Notes: generated by a model not told the origin, from the sequence alone. Counted from the stretch's first letter, positions 52,563 to 62,215 are shown. The stretch is DNA of 64,000 bases from DSBG01 sp049975365 (GCA_049975365.1 JBNGDS010000002.1:1-64000), one strand, 5' to 3'. Numbers and translations: made by a program.

Positions 52563-53216
52563 ATGGGATCAAAAGAAAAACTGAATCTGATGGTAAGTGA
52601 ACGTTCACTGTCCAGGAAAAAGGTGAATCAGCTTCGACGGGACGGCATTATTCCGGGTGTTGTTCACGGCAAAGATTTCGAGTCCACCCCTGTCCAGGTG
52701 GATTCTAAATCCTTTGAGAAGGTCTATAAGAAGTCACATGGAACGTCCATCGTCACCCTGAAGATCGACGGGAAGACAGTACCTGTGCTTGTTCATTCCA
52801 TCCAGAGAAACAAACTGAACAAGGACATCCTGCACATAGAGTTCTTGAAAATCGATCTTGCCAGAGATGTCACCGTGGAGGTACCCATTATATTCGAAGG
52901 CACGTGTCCTGCAGAAAAAGAGGGCAAGGGCAGGGTCAGCCATGAAGAGATGAGTATCCACCTCAAGTGTACACCAGCACACATACCCTCGGAGATCGTC
53001 GTGGATGTGTCGGTTTTGAAGGAAAAGCACGATTCGATCCACGCATCAGACCTGAAGCTGCCCGAGGGGGTCAGTCTGGCTCACGGTGTGAGCGAGAACA
53101 AGGTGATAGCCACTGTCGTACCCTCGCGCTACATCGAGATGGAGGCCCCTGAGGCCGAAGAGGTCGAGGGAGAGGCTGCTCCCGAGGTTCAGGAAGCTCA
53201 ACCCAAAGAGGAATGA
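52563..53216 (+). CDS. rplY: 50S ribosomal protein bL25 (CTC form)
   Basis: 217 residues from ATG 52563, 7 nt after GGAGG. N-terminal L25 domain (LMVSERSLSRKKVNQLRRDGIIPGVVHGKDFESTPVQVD) binds 5S rRNA; the second, TL5/CTC-type domain (VTVEVPIIFEGTCPAEKEGKGRVSHEEMSIHLKCTPAHIPSEIVVDVS) makes it the long form. An acidic tail (EAPEAEEVEGEAAPEVQEAQPKEE) ends it, common in this form. Converges on rtcB with a 1-bp gap and no terminator. Confidence 0.95.
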   Translation: MGSKEKLNLMVSERSLSRKKVNQLRRDGIIPGVVHGKDFESTPVQVDSKSFEKVYKKSHGTSIVTLKIDGKTVPVLVHSIQRNKLNKDILHIEFLKIDLARDVTVEVPIIFEGTCPAEKEGKGRVSHEEMSIHLKCTPAHIPSEIVVDVSVLKEKHDSIHASDLKLPEGVSLAHGVSENKVIATVVPSRYIEMEAPEAEEVEGEAAPEVQEAQPKEE

Positions 53217-53217
53217 T

Positions 53218-54660
53218 TCATCCCTTGATCATTGCTACGGGTTTCAGCCTCACCACTTTTTTCGCGATGCCTGCTCCCGTGATGGTGTCTACGACTTCGG
53301 ATACATCTTTGTACGCTTCGGGGATCTCTTCCGCAAGAGTCGCGCGGGAAGCAGCCATGGCATGAATATCCCTTTTTCGCAGTTCCTCGATGATGGACCT
53401 CTTCCGTGTGATCTTCTTTGCCTGTCTTCGGGAAAGAAGCCTCCCGGCACCATGGCATGCACTGAAGAACGTCTCTTCCGCACGATCTGAACCTGCAAGG
53501 ATGTAGGACATCCTGCCCATGTCACCCGGAACGAGTATGGGTTGACCGGTGTGCATGAATCGATCCGGCAGCCTCGGGTCGCCCGGCGGCAGGGCACGGG
53601 TTGCGCCTTTTCTGTGGATACAGACCTCCCGCACAGACCCTTCCCAGAACACCTTTTCTATTTTCGCTATATTATGACAGCAGTCATAGAGCAGTTTCAT
53701 ACCCAGGGTTTCGAAGGATGCATCAAATACCTGTTCAAAAGACTGTCTGACGAGAGAGGTAATGATCTCCCGGTTGGCAAAGGCAAAATTTGCAGCAGCA
53801 GCCATGGCCTGGAGGTAGTCCCGTCCCTGACTGGACTTCACCGGTGCACAGGCAAGCTGCCTGTCGGGGAGTTCAATACCGTGGGCAGAGGAGGTCCTGA
53901 GCATCTCGTGCACATAGTCGTCACAGATCTGGTGGCCGAATCCCCGTGAACCGGTATGGAGAAGAATCAGGACCTGACCCTCGAAGAGCCCGAATCTCCC
54001 CGCAAGACTCGTGTCCTCGACAGCATCGACTACATCGAGTTCAAGGAAATGATTCCCTGAACCCAGGGTCCCGAGCTGTGGAAGCCCTCTCTCGACAGCC
54101 TTCTTCGATACCACATCCGGGTTTGCACCTGCTATGCATCCACTGTCCTCATGGGCATCCAGATCATCTTCCGGGGCGTATCCCTTTTTGACGGCCCAGG
54201 AAGCACCTTTTTCGAGCACCTTGGAAAACTCCTTCGTACCGAGCTGAAAATTGCGGTTTACGGCACCCACACCTGAGGGGATCGTGTTGAAGAGAAGTGC
54301 GAGGAGTTCGGGTATCTTCGGGGAGAGGTCTTCCCGTTTCAGCGTCGTCTCAATACATGATATTCCGCAGTTGATATCATAGCCAACACCTCCGGGAGAG
54401 ATCACCCCGTCCGTCGTGGAAAACGCCGCGACCCCGCCTATGGGGAATCCATACCCCCAGTGAATGTCTGGCATCGCCATTGACGGCCCGACTATTCCGG
54501 GAAGGCAGGCGACGTTGGCCACCTGCTGGAGGACATTATCCTGGTCCAGGGTTCGTTCGATGACGCTGTTCGCATACACGAGCCCCTTTGTCCGCATGGG
54601 GGGTACCTTTTCAATCCTGATGCGATATGGATCAATGCGCCTGAGTGTGAGTCTCTCCAT
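53218..54660 (-). CDS. rtcB: RNA-splicing ligase RtcB
   Basis: 480 residues. GTP- and Mn-dependent ligase joining 2',3'-cyclic phosphate or 3'-phosphate to 5'-OH RNA ends. Seen: MAMPDIHWGYGFPIGGVAAF, GGVGYDINCGI with metal-binding Cys, GTLGSGNHFLELDVV, LHTGSRGFGHQ, CHNIAKIEK and HGAGRLLSRRQAKK with the His that becomes guanylylated. In bacteria it serves RNA repair, as tRNA splicing is not expected. The activator archease is encoded 12 bp upstream on the same strand. Confidence 0.97.
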   Translation of the reverse strand: MERLTLRRIDPYRIRIEKVPPMRTKGLVYANSVIERTLDQDNVLQQVANVACLPGIVGPSMAMPDIHWGYGFPIGGVAAFSTTDGVISPGGVGYDINCGISCIETTLKREDLSPKIPELLALLFNTIPSGVGAVNRNFQLGTKEFSKVLEKGASWAVKKGYAPEDDLDAHEDSGCIAGANPDVVSKKAVERGLPQLGTLGSGNHFLELDVVDAVEDTSLAGRFGLFEGQVLILLHTGSRGFGHQICDDYVHEMLRTSSAHGIELPDRQLACAPVKSSQGRDYLQAMAAAANFAFANREIITSLVRQSFEQVFDASFETLGMKLLYDCCHNIAKIEKVFWEGSVREVCIHRKGATRALPPGDPRLPDRFMHTGQPILVPGDMGRMSYILAGSDRAEETFFSACHGAGRLLSRRQAKKITRKRSIIEELRKRDIHAMAASRATLAEEIPEAYKDVSEVVDTITGAGIAKKVVRLKPVAMIKG

Positions 54661-54672
54661 GGTACATACCCT

Positions 54673-55074
54673 CTAGGTATCAAGAATAATGGTTGCCTCG
54701 AGATGATTGTCAACATCCCGGATGTCGAGATTGTGATAGGTCACGGCCTTGATTTCTCTGGCGAGCTGGGTCTTGCTGAACATACCCGTGAGGGAGGCCG
54801 TCAGATCCGTCTCTCCCAGGGACGTGATCACGATCCGGGACACCCGGAAATCCTTGACCTCGATAACATACAGAATCTCCTGAAGCCATCTCACCAGGAG
54901 ATCGATCCGATCAATCCCCTCCGAGGTGATCTCGACCTGCTCACGGTCATCATCGCTGGCTGCTTTCATGACATCCACGAGGGCATACCCCGCATCCCGG
55001 AAGAGTTCACGGATGTTCGATGCGCTGATCCTCACGCCGATATCGGCGGTATGATCAATGTATACGTAGGGCAT
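54673..55074 (-). CDS. archease (RtcB activator)
   Basis: 133 residues of the archease/MTH1598 family: YVYIDHTADIGVRISASNIRELFRDAGYALVDVM at the start with the Asp-His metal motif, RWLQEILYVIEVKDFRVSRIVI, and IKAVTYHNLDIRDVDNHLEATIILD at the end. Archease speeds RtcB guanylylation and multiple turnover. A GGAGGGGGAGG lies directly before the ATG. The archease-rtcB order makes a two-gene RNA ligation unit. Confidence 0.95.
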   Translation of the reverse strand: MPYVYIDHTADIGVRISASNIRELFRDAGYALVDVMKAASDDDREQVEITSEGIDRIDLLVRWLQEILYVIEVKDFRVSRIVITSLGETDLTASLTGMFSKTQLAREIKAVTYHNLDIRDVDNHLEATIILDT

Positions 55075-55204
55075 CCTCCCCCTCCTGCTGCTACAGTACC
55101 CTGACCGTCCTGCACGAAAAAGACAGATGTCATGGTCCCCGTGTGTCCGTATCCGCCCGAGAGGGGTGTAAAAAAGACGGGAACAGGAACCCGGGGCAGG
55201 CTGT

Positions 55205-55795
55205 TCAGATATGTCCGGATGATCTGAGCATCTCCCGCACAGCTATGAGAGCCTTTCGCCTGTGGCTCCTCGCGTTCTTCTCATCGGGGGTCATCTGCGC
55301 GAAGGTCTTTCCCGCAGATGGATCGTAGAACACGGGATCGTACCCGAACCCTTTATCCCCGAGGGGGTGGGCAAGGATCACTCCCTCGCACTGGCCTGAG
55401 GCCGTGAGGATGTGCTCGGGTGAAAACGCGACGGCGACCACACAGAAAAACCGTGCACTCCTGTTTTCCACACCCGCCAGATTCCTGAGCAGCAGATCCA
55501 TGTTTTCCGCATCCGTGGCATTCTCTCCGGCGTAGCGTGCTGAAAAGACCCCGGGGCTCCCGCCCAGAGCATCAACACTCAAGCCTGAGTCATCTGCCAG
55601 GCACGGAACTCCTGTAGCCCTGTTCCAGGCTACGGCCTTCGTAGTTGCATTTTCGGCAAAAGTCGCACCATCTTCTGCCACGTCCACGGATACACCGACG
55701 TCTGCTGGGGTAATGAGCGATATCGTTCTGGAAGCAAGAATCTCCGAGATTTCCCGTATCTTGCCAGGATTCGTCGTGGCAATGAGCAGCTTCAT
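55205..55795 (-). CDS. rdgB: XTP/dITP pyrophosphatase RdgB
   Basis: 196 residues of the HAM1/RdgB family: MKLLIATTNPGKIREISEILASR (phosphate loop), TFAENATTKAVAWNRATGVPCLADDSGLSVDALGGSPGVFSARYAG (catalytic Asp), and HPLGDKGFGYDPVFYDPSAGKTFAQMTPDEKNARSHRRKAL. It removes non-canonical purine NTPs (ITP, XTP). It overlaps rph by 4 bp, a frequent pairing. Confidence 0.96.
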   Translation of the reverse strand: MKLLIATTNPGKIREISEILASRTISLITPADVGVSVDVAEDGATFAENATTKAVAWNRATGVPCLADDSGLSVDALGGSPGVFSARYAGENATDAENMDLLLRNLAGVENRSARFFCVVAVAFSPEHILTASGQCEGVILAHPLGDKGFGYDPVFYDPSAGKTFAQMTPDEKNARSHRRKALIAVREMLRSSGHI

Positions 55796-56565
55796 TGATG
55801 CAGTGCCTGAAGCTGCTTCTCCATGAGTTGTCCAATGCCTTTCTTTGCGAGATCCATCATGGTCATCAACTGCTGAAACGAAAAGGGAGACTTCTCGGCT
55901 GTGCCCTGGACCTCGATAATGCTGCCCCCCGTGGTCATGGCCACATTCATGTCGACATCGGCCCGTGAATCTTCCTCATAGTTGAGGTCGAGCATCAGTT
56001 CTCCGTCGATCATGCCAACCGAGATGGCGGCAACCTGTTCGTGGATAGGATTCCTGGCGATCAGCTGTTGCTGGAGTAATGATTGAACGGCATCCGCAAG
56101 GGCGACATAGGCACCGGTGATGGACGCGGTACGGGTTCCTCCATCCGCCTGGATTACATCACAGTCAATCCATATGGTCCTTTCTCCTAAATCCTGGAGG
56201 GAAGCCGCGGCCCTGAGACAGCGGCCAATGAGGCGTTGAATTTCCTGTGTTCTGCCTTTGGGCCTGCCACGGGAGACTTCACGGGTGGTTCTGACCGTGG
56301 TGGATGCCGGCAACATCCCATACTCCGCTGTGATCCACCCCATTCCGGAATTCTTGAGGTGCGGTGGGACCTTGTTCTCGATGTTGGCTGCACAGATAAC
56401 CTTCGTATCACCGATTTCTATGAGACATGATCCGAGTGCATGCTTGCAGTACCCCATGGTGATCTCAACGTGACGGATTTCATCAGGGGTTCTGTGATCT
56501 GATCTGAGTACGAGCTTTGGTTTCGTGATGCCCTTGTTCTTCAACAGCTCTTCAATGGACGCCAT
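55792..56565 (-). CDS. rph: ribonuclease PH
   Basis: 257 residues from ATG 56565 (AAAGGGTTACAC upstream). Phosphorolytic 3'-5' exonuclease trimming tRNA 3' ends. Seen: RSDHRTPDEIRHVEITMGYCKHALGSCLIEIGDTKVICAA, GWITAEYGMLPASTTVRTTREVSRGRPKGRTQEIQRLIGRCLRA, DCDVIQADGGTRTASITGA and NYEEDSRADVDMNVAMTTGGSIIEVQGTAE. Family length. Cotranscribed with rdgB. Confidence 0.96.
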   Translation of the reverse strand: MASIEELLKNKGITKPKLVLRSDHRTPDEIRHVEITMGYCKHALGSCLIEIGDTKVICAANIENKVPPHLKNSGMGWITAEYGMLPASTTVRTTREVSRGRPKGRTQEIQRLIGRCLRAAASLQDLGERTIWIDCDVIQADGGTRTASITGAYVALADAVQSLLQQQLIARNPIHEQVAAISVGMIDGELMLDLNYEEDSRADVDMNVAMTTGGSIIEVQGTAEKSPFSFQQLMTMMDLAKKGIGQLMEKQLQALHQ

Positions 56566-56585
56566 GTGTAACCCTTTCTGGCGCA

Positions 56586-56614
56586 ATTCTACGGGCTGTG
56601 AAGAGAGAAGTCAA
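56586..56614 (-). promoter_or_regulatory. sigma-70 promoter of rph-rdgB
   Basis: TTGACT, 17 nt, TAGAAT on the minus strand; start near 56579, leader about 14 nt that carries the rph ribosome-binding site. Confidence 0.7.
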
Positions 56615-56697
56615 CTGCATTGCTCTAAAAATATCGGCGCTTGACACCCTCAGCATGTCTCAGGTAAACCCTCATTATTATCTGGAGGATACGCAGT

Positions 56698-58230
56698 GTG
56701 AATGTAGTCAGGGGTCTTGCCTTACTCGGTGTCGTCATCATCTTGACCGCTGCCTTGTTGCTCCCCCTGACGAGTGCTTCACCGCTGGCAGACAGTGAGG
56801 CCTGGATCTACCAGTCCATCAGGGAGCTGCAGGCATCTCCTGGCATCACACCAACCCTGAACGGGCGAACCCTTGCCGGACAGAATCCGCTGCAGATCCT
56901 GTTTTTCTCCCTGCTCCCGTCCCAGGAGCTTTTCTGGTTCAGACTCCAGATCGTCGTTCTCGGCTGCATACTGGCAGGCATGGTGTTCCTGTTCGGCCTG
57001 CGTGTCTTCGATACAATGACTGCCCTCTTCTCGTCCCTCATCACCATCACGAGCCTCGGATTCATCGACATGTATGGAGCGCTCAAGCCTCTGGCCATGC
57101 CGGAAACACTCTCTGTTCTCGCTGTCCTGATCTTTTCCCTTGCCTACATCGGAAAGGCGGGGAGCTGGTGGTATGTGATCGCCCATATCCTTGCAGGCAT
57201 TGCCACCATCTCGGGGGGGTGGATCATTCTGGGCTTTTACATCGCATCCGTCATATTCCTGATCCTCCTGGACCTATCACCCGGGAAACTGCTGGGGATT
57301 CATCCCATCTCGGGCATTCTCATCATATCGGGAATCACAGCAGTCTTTCTTGCCGGGTATCGCCTCGCAGCAGGTCCGAACATCCTCACGGGGATCCTGT
57401 CTCCCGGAGAAGAGACGGGATTTCCCGCCCGGATTGGAACAGTCTTCACATATCTCCTGCCATGGCTCCCCCTTTTGGTGCCTGCATGGATGTTCGCAGA
57501 GAAATCCGTGGACAAGGGAACCTGGCGTGATATGCTCCCCGTCAAGGTTGCGTTCGGAGTTGGGGTAGCGGCCGTTCTTTTCTCGGCGCGGTGCGAGCCT
57601 GCCTTCGCACTGCTCAGCATTCCGTTCTCCGGGCTGATCATCGGCTACTGGATAGCCCATGGCCTCCCTGTTCAGCAGCCCGGGAAGATTACCCCGGCAG
57701 CTCTTGTGCTCACCGGCATCCTTCTCTTCGTCGGTGCTTTTGCGGCCGGAGTGTGGACCCTCATCAGGGCAGGGGGAGTCCATCTGAGCGATGCTGCCCT
57801 CGGGGGAGTGCTCATCGCACTGGGCCTCGCTTTTTTCATCACGGTTCTCACAACGAGGTATCGGGCGGGGATTCTGATCGGGGTATGTGCCGCGTTCTTC
57901 CTGTGCTGGGGAACCCCGATGCTTCATGATCCGCTTCAGGTCTCAGCTAAAAAGGCGTATATGCACCAGATATCGACGAACGCCCCCCTGCTGGTGTATT
58001 CGGACGACCTCCCCATGAGGGGATACCTGGGACTCGAGGGCATCCGCCCCTTCATCATCGGGCGGGAAACAATTCCCCTGGGGGCGTCAAGCTTTCTTGC
58101 CATACGCACCCGGTCTCTCGAAGACGTGCTTGAAAATCTGGAACCCCGCATGAACACGACCGTGGTGAGCAGCCTCCTCGGCGAAGCCACCTACGCCCTC
58201 ATCAAACTCGATCCGAAGATCTCATTCTGA
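56698..58230 (+). CDS. GT-C-like (ArnT/PMT-type) polytopic membrane protein
   Basis: 510 residues from GTG 56698, with GGAGG upstream. About eleven hydrophobic helices, then a C-terminal soluble part (about 415-510). The first loop LADSEAWIYQSIRELQASPGITPTLNGRTLAGQNPLQILFFSLL matches the layout of ArnT/PMT glycosyltransferases, where an acidic pair (usually DE-x-RY) binds the metal; here it is D-S-E-A-W. Catalysis is therefore uncertain. A weak TTGACA-N18-TAAACC promoter lies at 56641-56670. The last 9 bp overlap the end of the next gene on the other strand. Confidence 0.6.
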   Translation: MNVVRGLALLGVVIILTAALLLPLTSASPLADSEAWIYQSIRELQASPGITPTLNGRTLAGQNPLQILFFSLLPSQELFWFRLQIVVLGCILAGMVFLFGLRVFDTMTALFSSLITITSLGFIDMYGALKPLAMPETLSVLAVLIFSLAYIGKAGSWWYVIAHILAGIATISGGWIILGFYIASVIFLILLDLSPGKLLGIHPISGILIISGITAVFLAGYRLAAGPNILTGILSPGEETGFPARIGTVFTYLLPWLPLLVPAWMFAEKSVDKGTWRDMLPVKVAFGVGVAAVLFSARCEPAFALLSIPFSGLIIGYWIAHGLPVQQPGKITPAALVLTGILLFVGAFAAGVWTLIRAGGVHLSDAALGGVLIALGLAFFITVLTTRYRAGILIGVCAAFFLCWGTPMLHDPLQVSAKKAYMHQISTNAPLLVYSDDLPMRGYLGLEGIRPFIIGRETIPLGASSFLAIRTRSLEDVLENLEPRMNTTVVSSLLGEATYALIKLDPKISF

Positions 58231-60102
58231 AGACATCGTTCTCTGTGCCGAGAGTTTCTTTGAGAGAGCCTCGAGGAGATCTTCGAGCTTCTCTTTGAGG
58301 TCATCATCCTCCAGCAGGGGATAGAGACGTCCATAGATCTCTATGGCCTTGGAGATATTCCCCATGCTTGTATAGACCCCACCGAGATCCGTGAGCAGCT
58401 GCTGGTTGTTGCCCGCATATTCCTCGGCTTTGTTGAGGAAGGTTCTAGCCTGCACGAAATCGCCCAGTTTCCAGGACATATATCCAAGCCGGTAGTAGCT
58501 GACCGCCTGATGAACAGGGCTTCCGAGCTTGTTGCTTCTCAAGAGTTCGAGGTAGACCTGGTAGGCCTGCTCATGGTCGCCTGCCCCCCAGTACGCGCTG
58601 GCGAGGCCCATTTCCGCCTTGGTCAGATCGGGTTTCAGTTTGAGAGCCTGCTGGTAATTGAAGATGGCATGATCATACTGCCCCATCATCATCTGTGCAA
58701 GGGCGAGATTGCTGATGGCAAGGTAGTCGTACGGGACCTCCTTTATGGCGGTAAGACAGAGCTTCTGCACCTCCTCATAGCGCCCCTGCTCGAGATAGAT
58801 GGCTGACAGGTTGACATTCGCAGGGCTGGAGTTTGGATACTTTGCCAGGGTATCCTCCCAGAGCGTCTGTGCATTCTGCCAGATGTCGTTCTGTCTCACG
58901 GTCATGAATGCATACGCCAGAACAATCACGGAGAACAGCGCTATTGCGACGAGCATGGGGAATTCCCGTGAAAATCTGCTGTGCTCAAGCCTCCAGTGCC
59001 AGAGTCTGGCCAGAGGATACCCGAGAAACACACACCAGGAGAGCGACGGCAGCAATGCATACCTGTCCGCCATGGTCTGGGATATGGGGAAGAGATGGGA
59101 AACAGGCAGGAGGAAGATGTAGTACCATGCCACGAAAACCGCATAGAGGTAGTGCTTCTTCAAAAACGCTGCAATCGCGCTCACGATCAGGATGACGTTG
59201 AGTGCCACGAACACCCATGCCTGCCAGGAGATCGGATCTGCATGGAGCACTATGGGATAGTCTGCCGAAAAGTTGATGGTGAATCCGATGAGCGAGATGT
59301 AGGAGATGAATATCTGGGACACTGCAAGGAGGTTTGTCCAGAACGACCCCCCATGGTACGGCTTCACCCCTCCAATGGAGATCATCATGGTCAGAAGCCA
59401 GACAGTCATGGGAACGACAATGATGAGCATGGGGATGTAGATGAACGCCCTCCTCCTCCAGAACGTTGTGTCCTTCTGCCTGGCCTGGAGGGCAATGTCC
59501 AGCATCACCATCACGGCAGGAACTACCAGTGCAGTGGGCTTCGAGAGAACCGCAAGCAGAAGCAGGACAACACTGAGAAGGTAACACCATCCCTTCCCTG
59601 CCCTGGCCTTCATGAACGCCCACAGGCTCAAGAAGGTGAAAATGCCCAGCAACGGTTCTTTCCGGGCGTAGAGCCAGGCCACAGCCTCCACATGGACCGG
59701 GTGGACGGCAAAGATCACCGTGGACAGTCCTGCCCAGGTAAAAGACAGTGCCTCGTCATGCACGAACGCCCTGAAGAGCTCCAGAAGGAAAATCCAGCAT
59801 GCAATCACCATCAGCAGGTAGAGAAGGATACTGTGCAGGTGCATCCCGAGAACAATGTGCTCTCCCCAGAGGGCGAAGTCTATCATGTAGGACAGGTCTC
59901 TGACGGGCTGAAACGTGGATCTCGTGCTCACGGAAAGCACGTCTGCGAGATTTTCGAGGCTCACTCCCTGAATGGCTTGTCTGCTGAACAGCGCTGGGTC
60001 ATCCCAGTTCGTGGGGCTGTTGTCCAGGATATTGAAATAGATTCCGAAGACAAGTACACAGAGCAGAGCAACGAACATTCCATATGATGTGGATTTTCTC
60101 AT
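58222..60102 (-). CDS. TMTC-like membrane protein with TPR repeats
   Basis: 626 residues from ATG 60102 (GGAGAGAGGT upstream). N-terminal about 400 residues are polytopic with NSPTNWDDPALFSRQAIQG in the first loop and WAGLSTVIFAVHPVHVEAVAWLYARKEPLLGIFTFLSLWAF, the pattern of bacterial relatives of TMTC/PMT-type GT-C glycosyltransferases. Residues about 430-610 hold five or six TPRs (NSSPANVNLSAIYLEQGRYEEVQKLCLTA, PYDYLAISNLALAQMMMGQYDHAIFNYQQAL). A protein O-glycosylation role is conceivable; substrate unknown. Confidence 0.72.
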   Translation of the reverse strand: MRKSTSYGMFVALLCVLVFGIYFNILDNSPTNWDDPALFSRQAIQGVSLENLADVLSVSTRSTFQPVRDLSYMIDFALWGEHIVLGMHLHSILLYLLMVIACWIFLLELFRAFVHDEALSFTWAGLSTVIFAVHPVHVEAVAWLYARKEPLLGIFTFLSLWAFMKARAGKGWCYLLSVVLLLLAVLSKPTALVVPAVMVMLDIALQARQKDTTFWRRRAFIYIPMLIIVVPMTVWLLTMMISIGGVKPYHGGSFWTNLLAVSQIFISYISLIGFTINFSADYPIVLHADPISWQAWVFVALNVILIVSAIAAFLKKHYLYAVFVAWYYIFLLPVSHLFPISQTMADRYALLPSLSWCVFLGYPLARLWHWRLEHSRFSREFPMLVAIALFSVIVLAYAFMTVRQNDIWQNAQTLWEDTLAKYPNSSPANVNLSAIYLEQGRYEEVQKLCLTAIKEVPYDYLAISNLALAQMMMGQYDHAIFNYQQALKLKPDLTKAEMGLASAYWGAGDHEQAYQVYLELLRSNKLGSPVHQAVSYYRLGYMSWKLGDFVQARTFLNKAEEYAGNNQQLLTDLGGVYTSMGNISKAIEIYGRLYPLLEDDDLKEKLEDLLEALSKKLSAQRTMSSE

Positions 60103-60336
60103 ACCTCTCTCCTCGGCTTTTCCACGGAAACGGCACTGAGTCATCGCCTTCCCGGTTCTGTCAGTCCCCACATGCCCAAGCGTTCAGAGCTTGAGTGAGA
60201 ATACCATTGAATGTATACTGCCACAACCAGCGAATCGATCTCTGCCAAAGGCTCATTCTTCCGGCAACCTTCAGGCCCTCGTGCAGATCCCATGATTTCA
60301 CCTTTCGGACGTATGGTTTCTGGGCATGAGCTCCTC

Positions 60337-60365
60337 TGTACAAGTGTCAACCCGGCTGATATAGT
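60337..60365 (+). promoter_or_regulatory. possible sigma-70 promoter of the aminotransferase gene
   Basis: TGTACA, 17 nt, TATAGT; start near 60372 with a leader of about 22 nt that includes the ribosome-binding site. The 60103-60393 gap shows nothing else. Confidence 0.45.
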
Positions 60366-60393
60366 GAGGTTCATCACTGAACAAGGGGCATGT

Positions 60394-61548
60394 ATGACAG
60401 TTTCGAGAAAAATGACAGGATATCTGAAAAGTGCTTCGTGGATCCGAAAAATGTTCGAGGAAGGGACCTACCTGAAATCCATTCATGGAAGCGAGAATGT
60501 GTTTGACTTCAGCCTGGGGAATCCTGATCTCTCACCTCCCAGTGAGGTCCTCGATACCATGGCCTCGCTGTGCAGGAGCATGCAGCATGGGTATATGCCG
60601 AATGCAGGCTATCCCGACGTGAGGAAGACCATAGCATCCCACGCATCGTCTCTTCATGGTGTCGATTTTTCCGGTGACGACATCGTCATGTCCTGCGGTG
60701 CGGGAGGAGGACTCAATGTTGTCCTGAAATCAATCCTGGATCCAGGGGATGAGGTGATCGTCCTGTCTCCATATTTCGTCGAGTATGGCTTCTACGTGGA
60801 AAATCATGGTGGAATCCTTGTGGATGCCCCCTGTGACGAACATTTTCTCCCCTCGCCCGAGACGATCTCGAGAGCGATTACTCATCGAACCAAGGCCGTC
60901 ATTCTGAATACGCCGAACAATCCCTCCGGGAGGGTGTATCCCGAGGAGATCCTCCGGGAAATGGGCGATCTGCTGAAGCGGCACCCGTCAATTCTCGTGA
61001 TCTCAGATGAACCCTACAGGGCGATTGTGTATGATGACATTGCCGTTCCGTCCATACCGGCCATCTTCCCGAACTCCGTCGTGATCACGTCCGCATCAAA
61101 GGAACTCTCCCTGGCAGGAGAGCGGATTGGATACATAGCAGTGAGCCCCCTGGCTGATGACAGGGATGCGCTCCTAGGGTCCCTGATCCTTGCCACCCGA
61201 ATCCTCGGATTCGTGAATGCTCCGGCCCTGATGCAACGGGTCTTTGCCCAGTGCATCAGCAGCAATGTCGATGTGTCCGTCTATCAGAGGCGAAGGGATC
61301 TCTTCATGTCCATCCTGGATGATGCAGGGCTCACCTATGCACAGCCCGAGGGAACATTTTACCTGTTCGTCCGTTCCCCTATCGAAGACGATGTTGCCTT
61401 CTGCAGTGCACTTCTGCAGGAAAAGATCCTCGCGGTACCTGGAAAGGGTTTTGGTCGCGGGGGCTATGTCCGGTTTGCCTACTGTGTTGAGGAAGCAGTG
61501 ATCAGAGGCGCTGCCCCCGGCATCAAAAAGGTGGTTGCAAACCTATAG
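60394..61548 (+). CDS. class I/II PLP-dependent aminotransferase
   Basis: 384 residues from ATG 60394, 5 nt after AAGGGG; the frame extends upstream without a good site. Fold type I aminotransferase: VFDFSLGNPDLSPP at the start, GAGGGLNVVLKSILDPGDEVIVLSPYFVEY, VILNTPNNPSGRVY (Asn and PLP contacts), VISDEPYRAIVYD, the PLP lysine in SASKELSLAGERIGYIAV, and the substrate-binding Arg near VRFAYCVEE. Aspartate/aromatic-like group; the amino acid is not identifiable. It stands alone, converging on ssb. Confidence 0.88.
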   Translation: MTVSRKMTGYLKSASWIRKMFEEGTYLKSIHGSENVFDFSLGNPDLSPPSEVLDTMASLCRSMQHGYMPNAGYPDVRKTIASHASSLHGVDFSGDDIVMSCGAGGGLNVVLKSILDPGDEVIVLSPYFVEYGFYVENHGGILVDAPCDEHFLPSPETISRAITHRTKAVILNTPNNPSGRVYPEEILREMGDLLKRHPSILVISDEPYRAIVYDDIAVPSIPAIFPNSVVITSASKELSLAGERIGYIAVSPLADDRDALLGSLILATRILGFVNAPALMQRVFAQCISSNVDVSVYQRRRDLFMSILDDAGLTYAQPEGTFYLFVRSPIEDDVAFCSALLQEKILAVPGKGFGRGGYVRFAYCVEEAVIRGAAPGIKKVVANL

Positions 61549-61569
61549 AACTCCGGCTGATGCTCATGC

Positions 61570-62004
61570 TCAGAATGGGATGTCATCAAATTCCTGAGAG
61601 CCGCCCACTCCGTCATTGGGTCCGAATTCAGGGCCTTCCTGGACTTCTTCACCTCCCCTGTCAGCGGAGTCCATGGCGGTGAGAATCTGCATCTGGTTTG
61701 CGATGATCTCGGTGGTATACCGCTTGTTGCCGTCTCTGTCATCCCACTGTCTGGTTTGGAGCCGTCCTTCGACGTAGACCAGTTTTCCTTTTGAAAGCAG
61801 CTTCGCGCATGTCTCGGCAAGTTTCCCCCAGGTCACTATCCTGTGCCACTCTGTCCGTTCCTGCCGCTCTCCGTTTTGATCCGTCCACACCTCGTTGGTA
61901 GCCAGAGTGAAATTTGTTACCGCCCTGCCGTTCGGTGTAAATCTCATTTCCGGGTCTCTCCCCAGCCGTCCGATGAGAAAAACCTTATTTACGGAACCTG
62001 CCAT
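61570..62004 (-). CDS. ssb: single-stranded DNA-binding protein
   Basis: 144 residues from ATG 62004, preceded by GGAGGGTGCT. OB-fold: MAGSVNKVFLIGRLGRDPEMRFTPNGRAVTNFTLATNEVW, WHRIVTWGKLAETCAKLLSKGKLVYVEGRLQTRQW, TTEIIANQMQIL. A short linker ends in the acidic tip DDIPF that recruits DNA repair proteins. Length slightly under E. coli SSB (178) because the linker is short. A weak TTGACT-N18-TAGGTC lies at 62028-62057. Confidence 0.96.
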   Translation of the reverse strand: MAGSVNKVFLIGRLGRDPEMRFTPNGRAVTNFTLATNEVWTDQNGERQERTEWHRIVTWGKLAETCAKLLSKGKLVYVEGRLQTRQWDDRDGNKRYTTEIIANQMQILTAMDSADRGGEEVQEGPEFGPNDGVGGSQEFDDIPF

Positions 62005-62186
62005 AGCACCCTCCTCCCTTTCCATGAGACCTACCCTGCTTTGAGATACCAAGTCAAGCATCCAGATCTCTTTTTCGTGGTCTCCCCTCCCAGGGACACG
62101 ACCGGAAGAGGGAACCGTAACGGGACAGTGTGCCTGTTCACCTCAAGAGAAGGAGAATACGAGGTGTACGATACGGGGATACTTGC

Positions 62187-62215
62187 TTGACACCTTCATA
62201 CCCCTACGGTACATC
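62187..62215 (+). promoter_or_regulatory. possible sigma-70 promoter of kdsA-kdsC-lptC
   Basis: TTGACA, 17 nt, TACATC. Perfect -35, weak -10. The 62005-62325 gap shows no gene; only this and the possible ssb promoter were seen. Confidence 0.4.
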
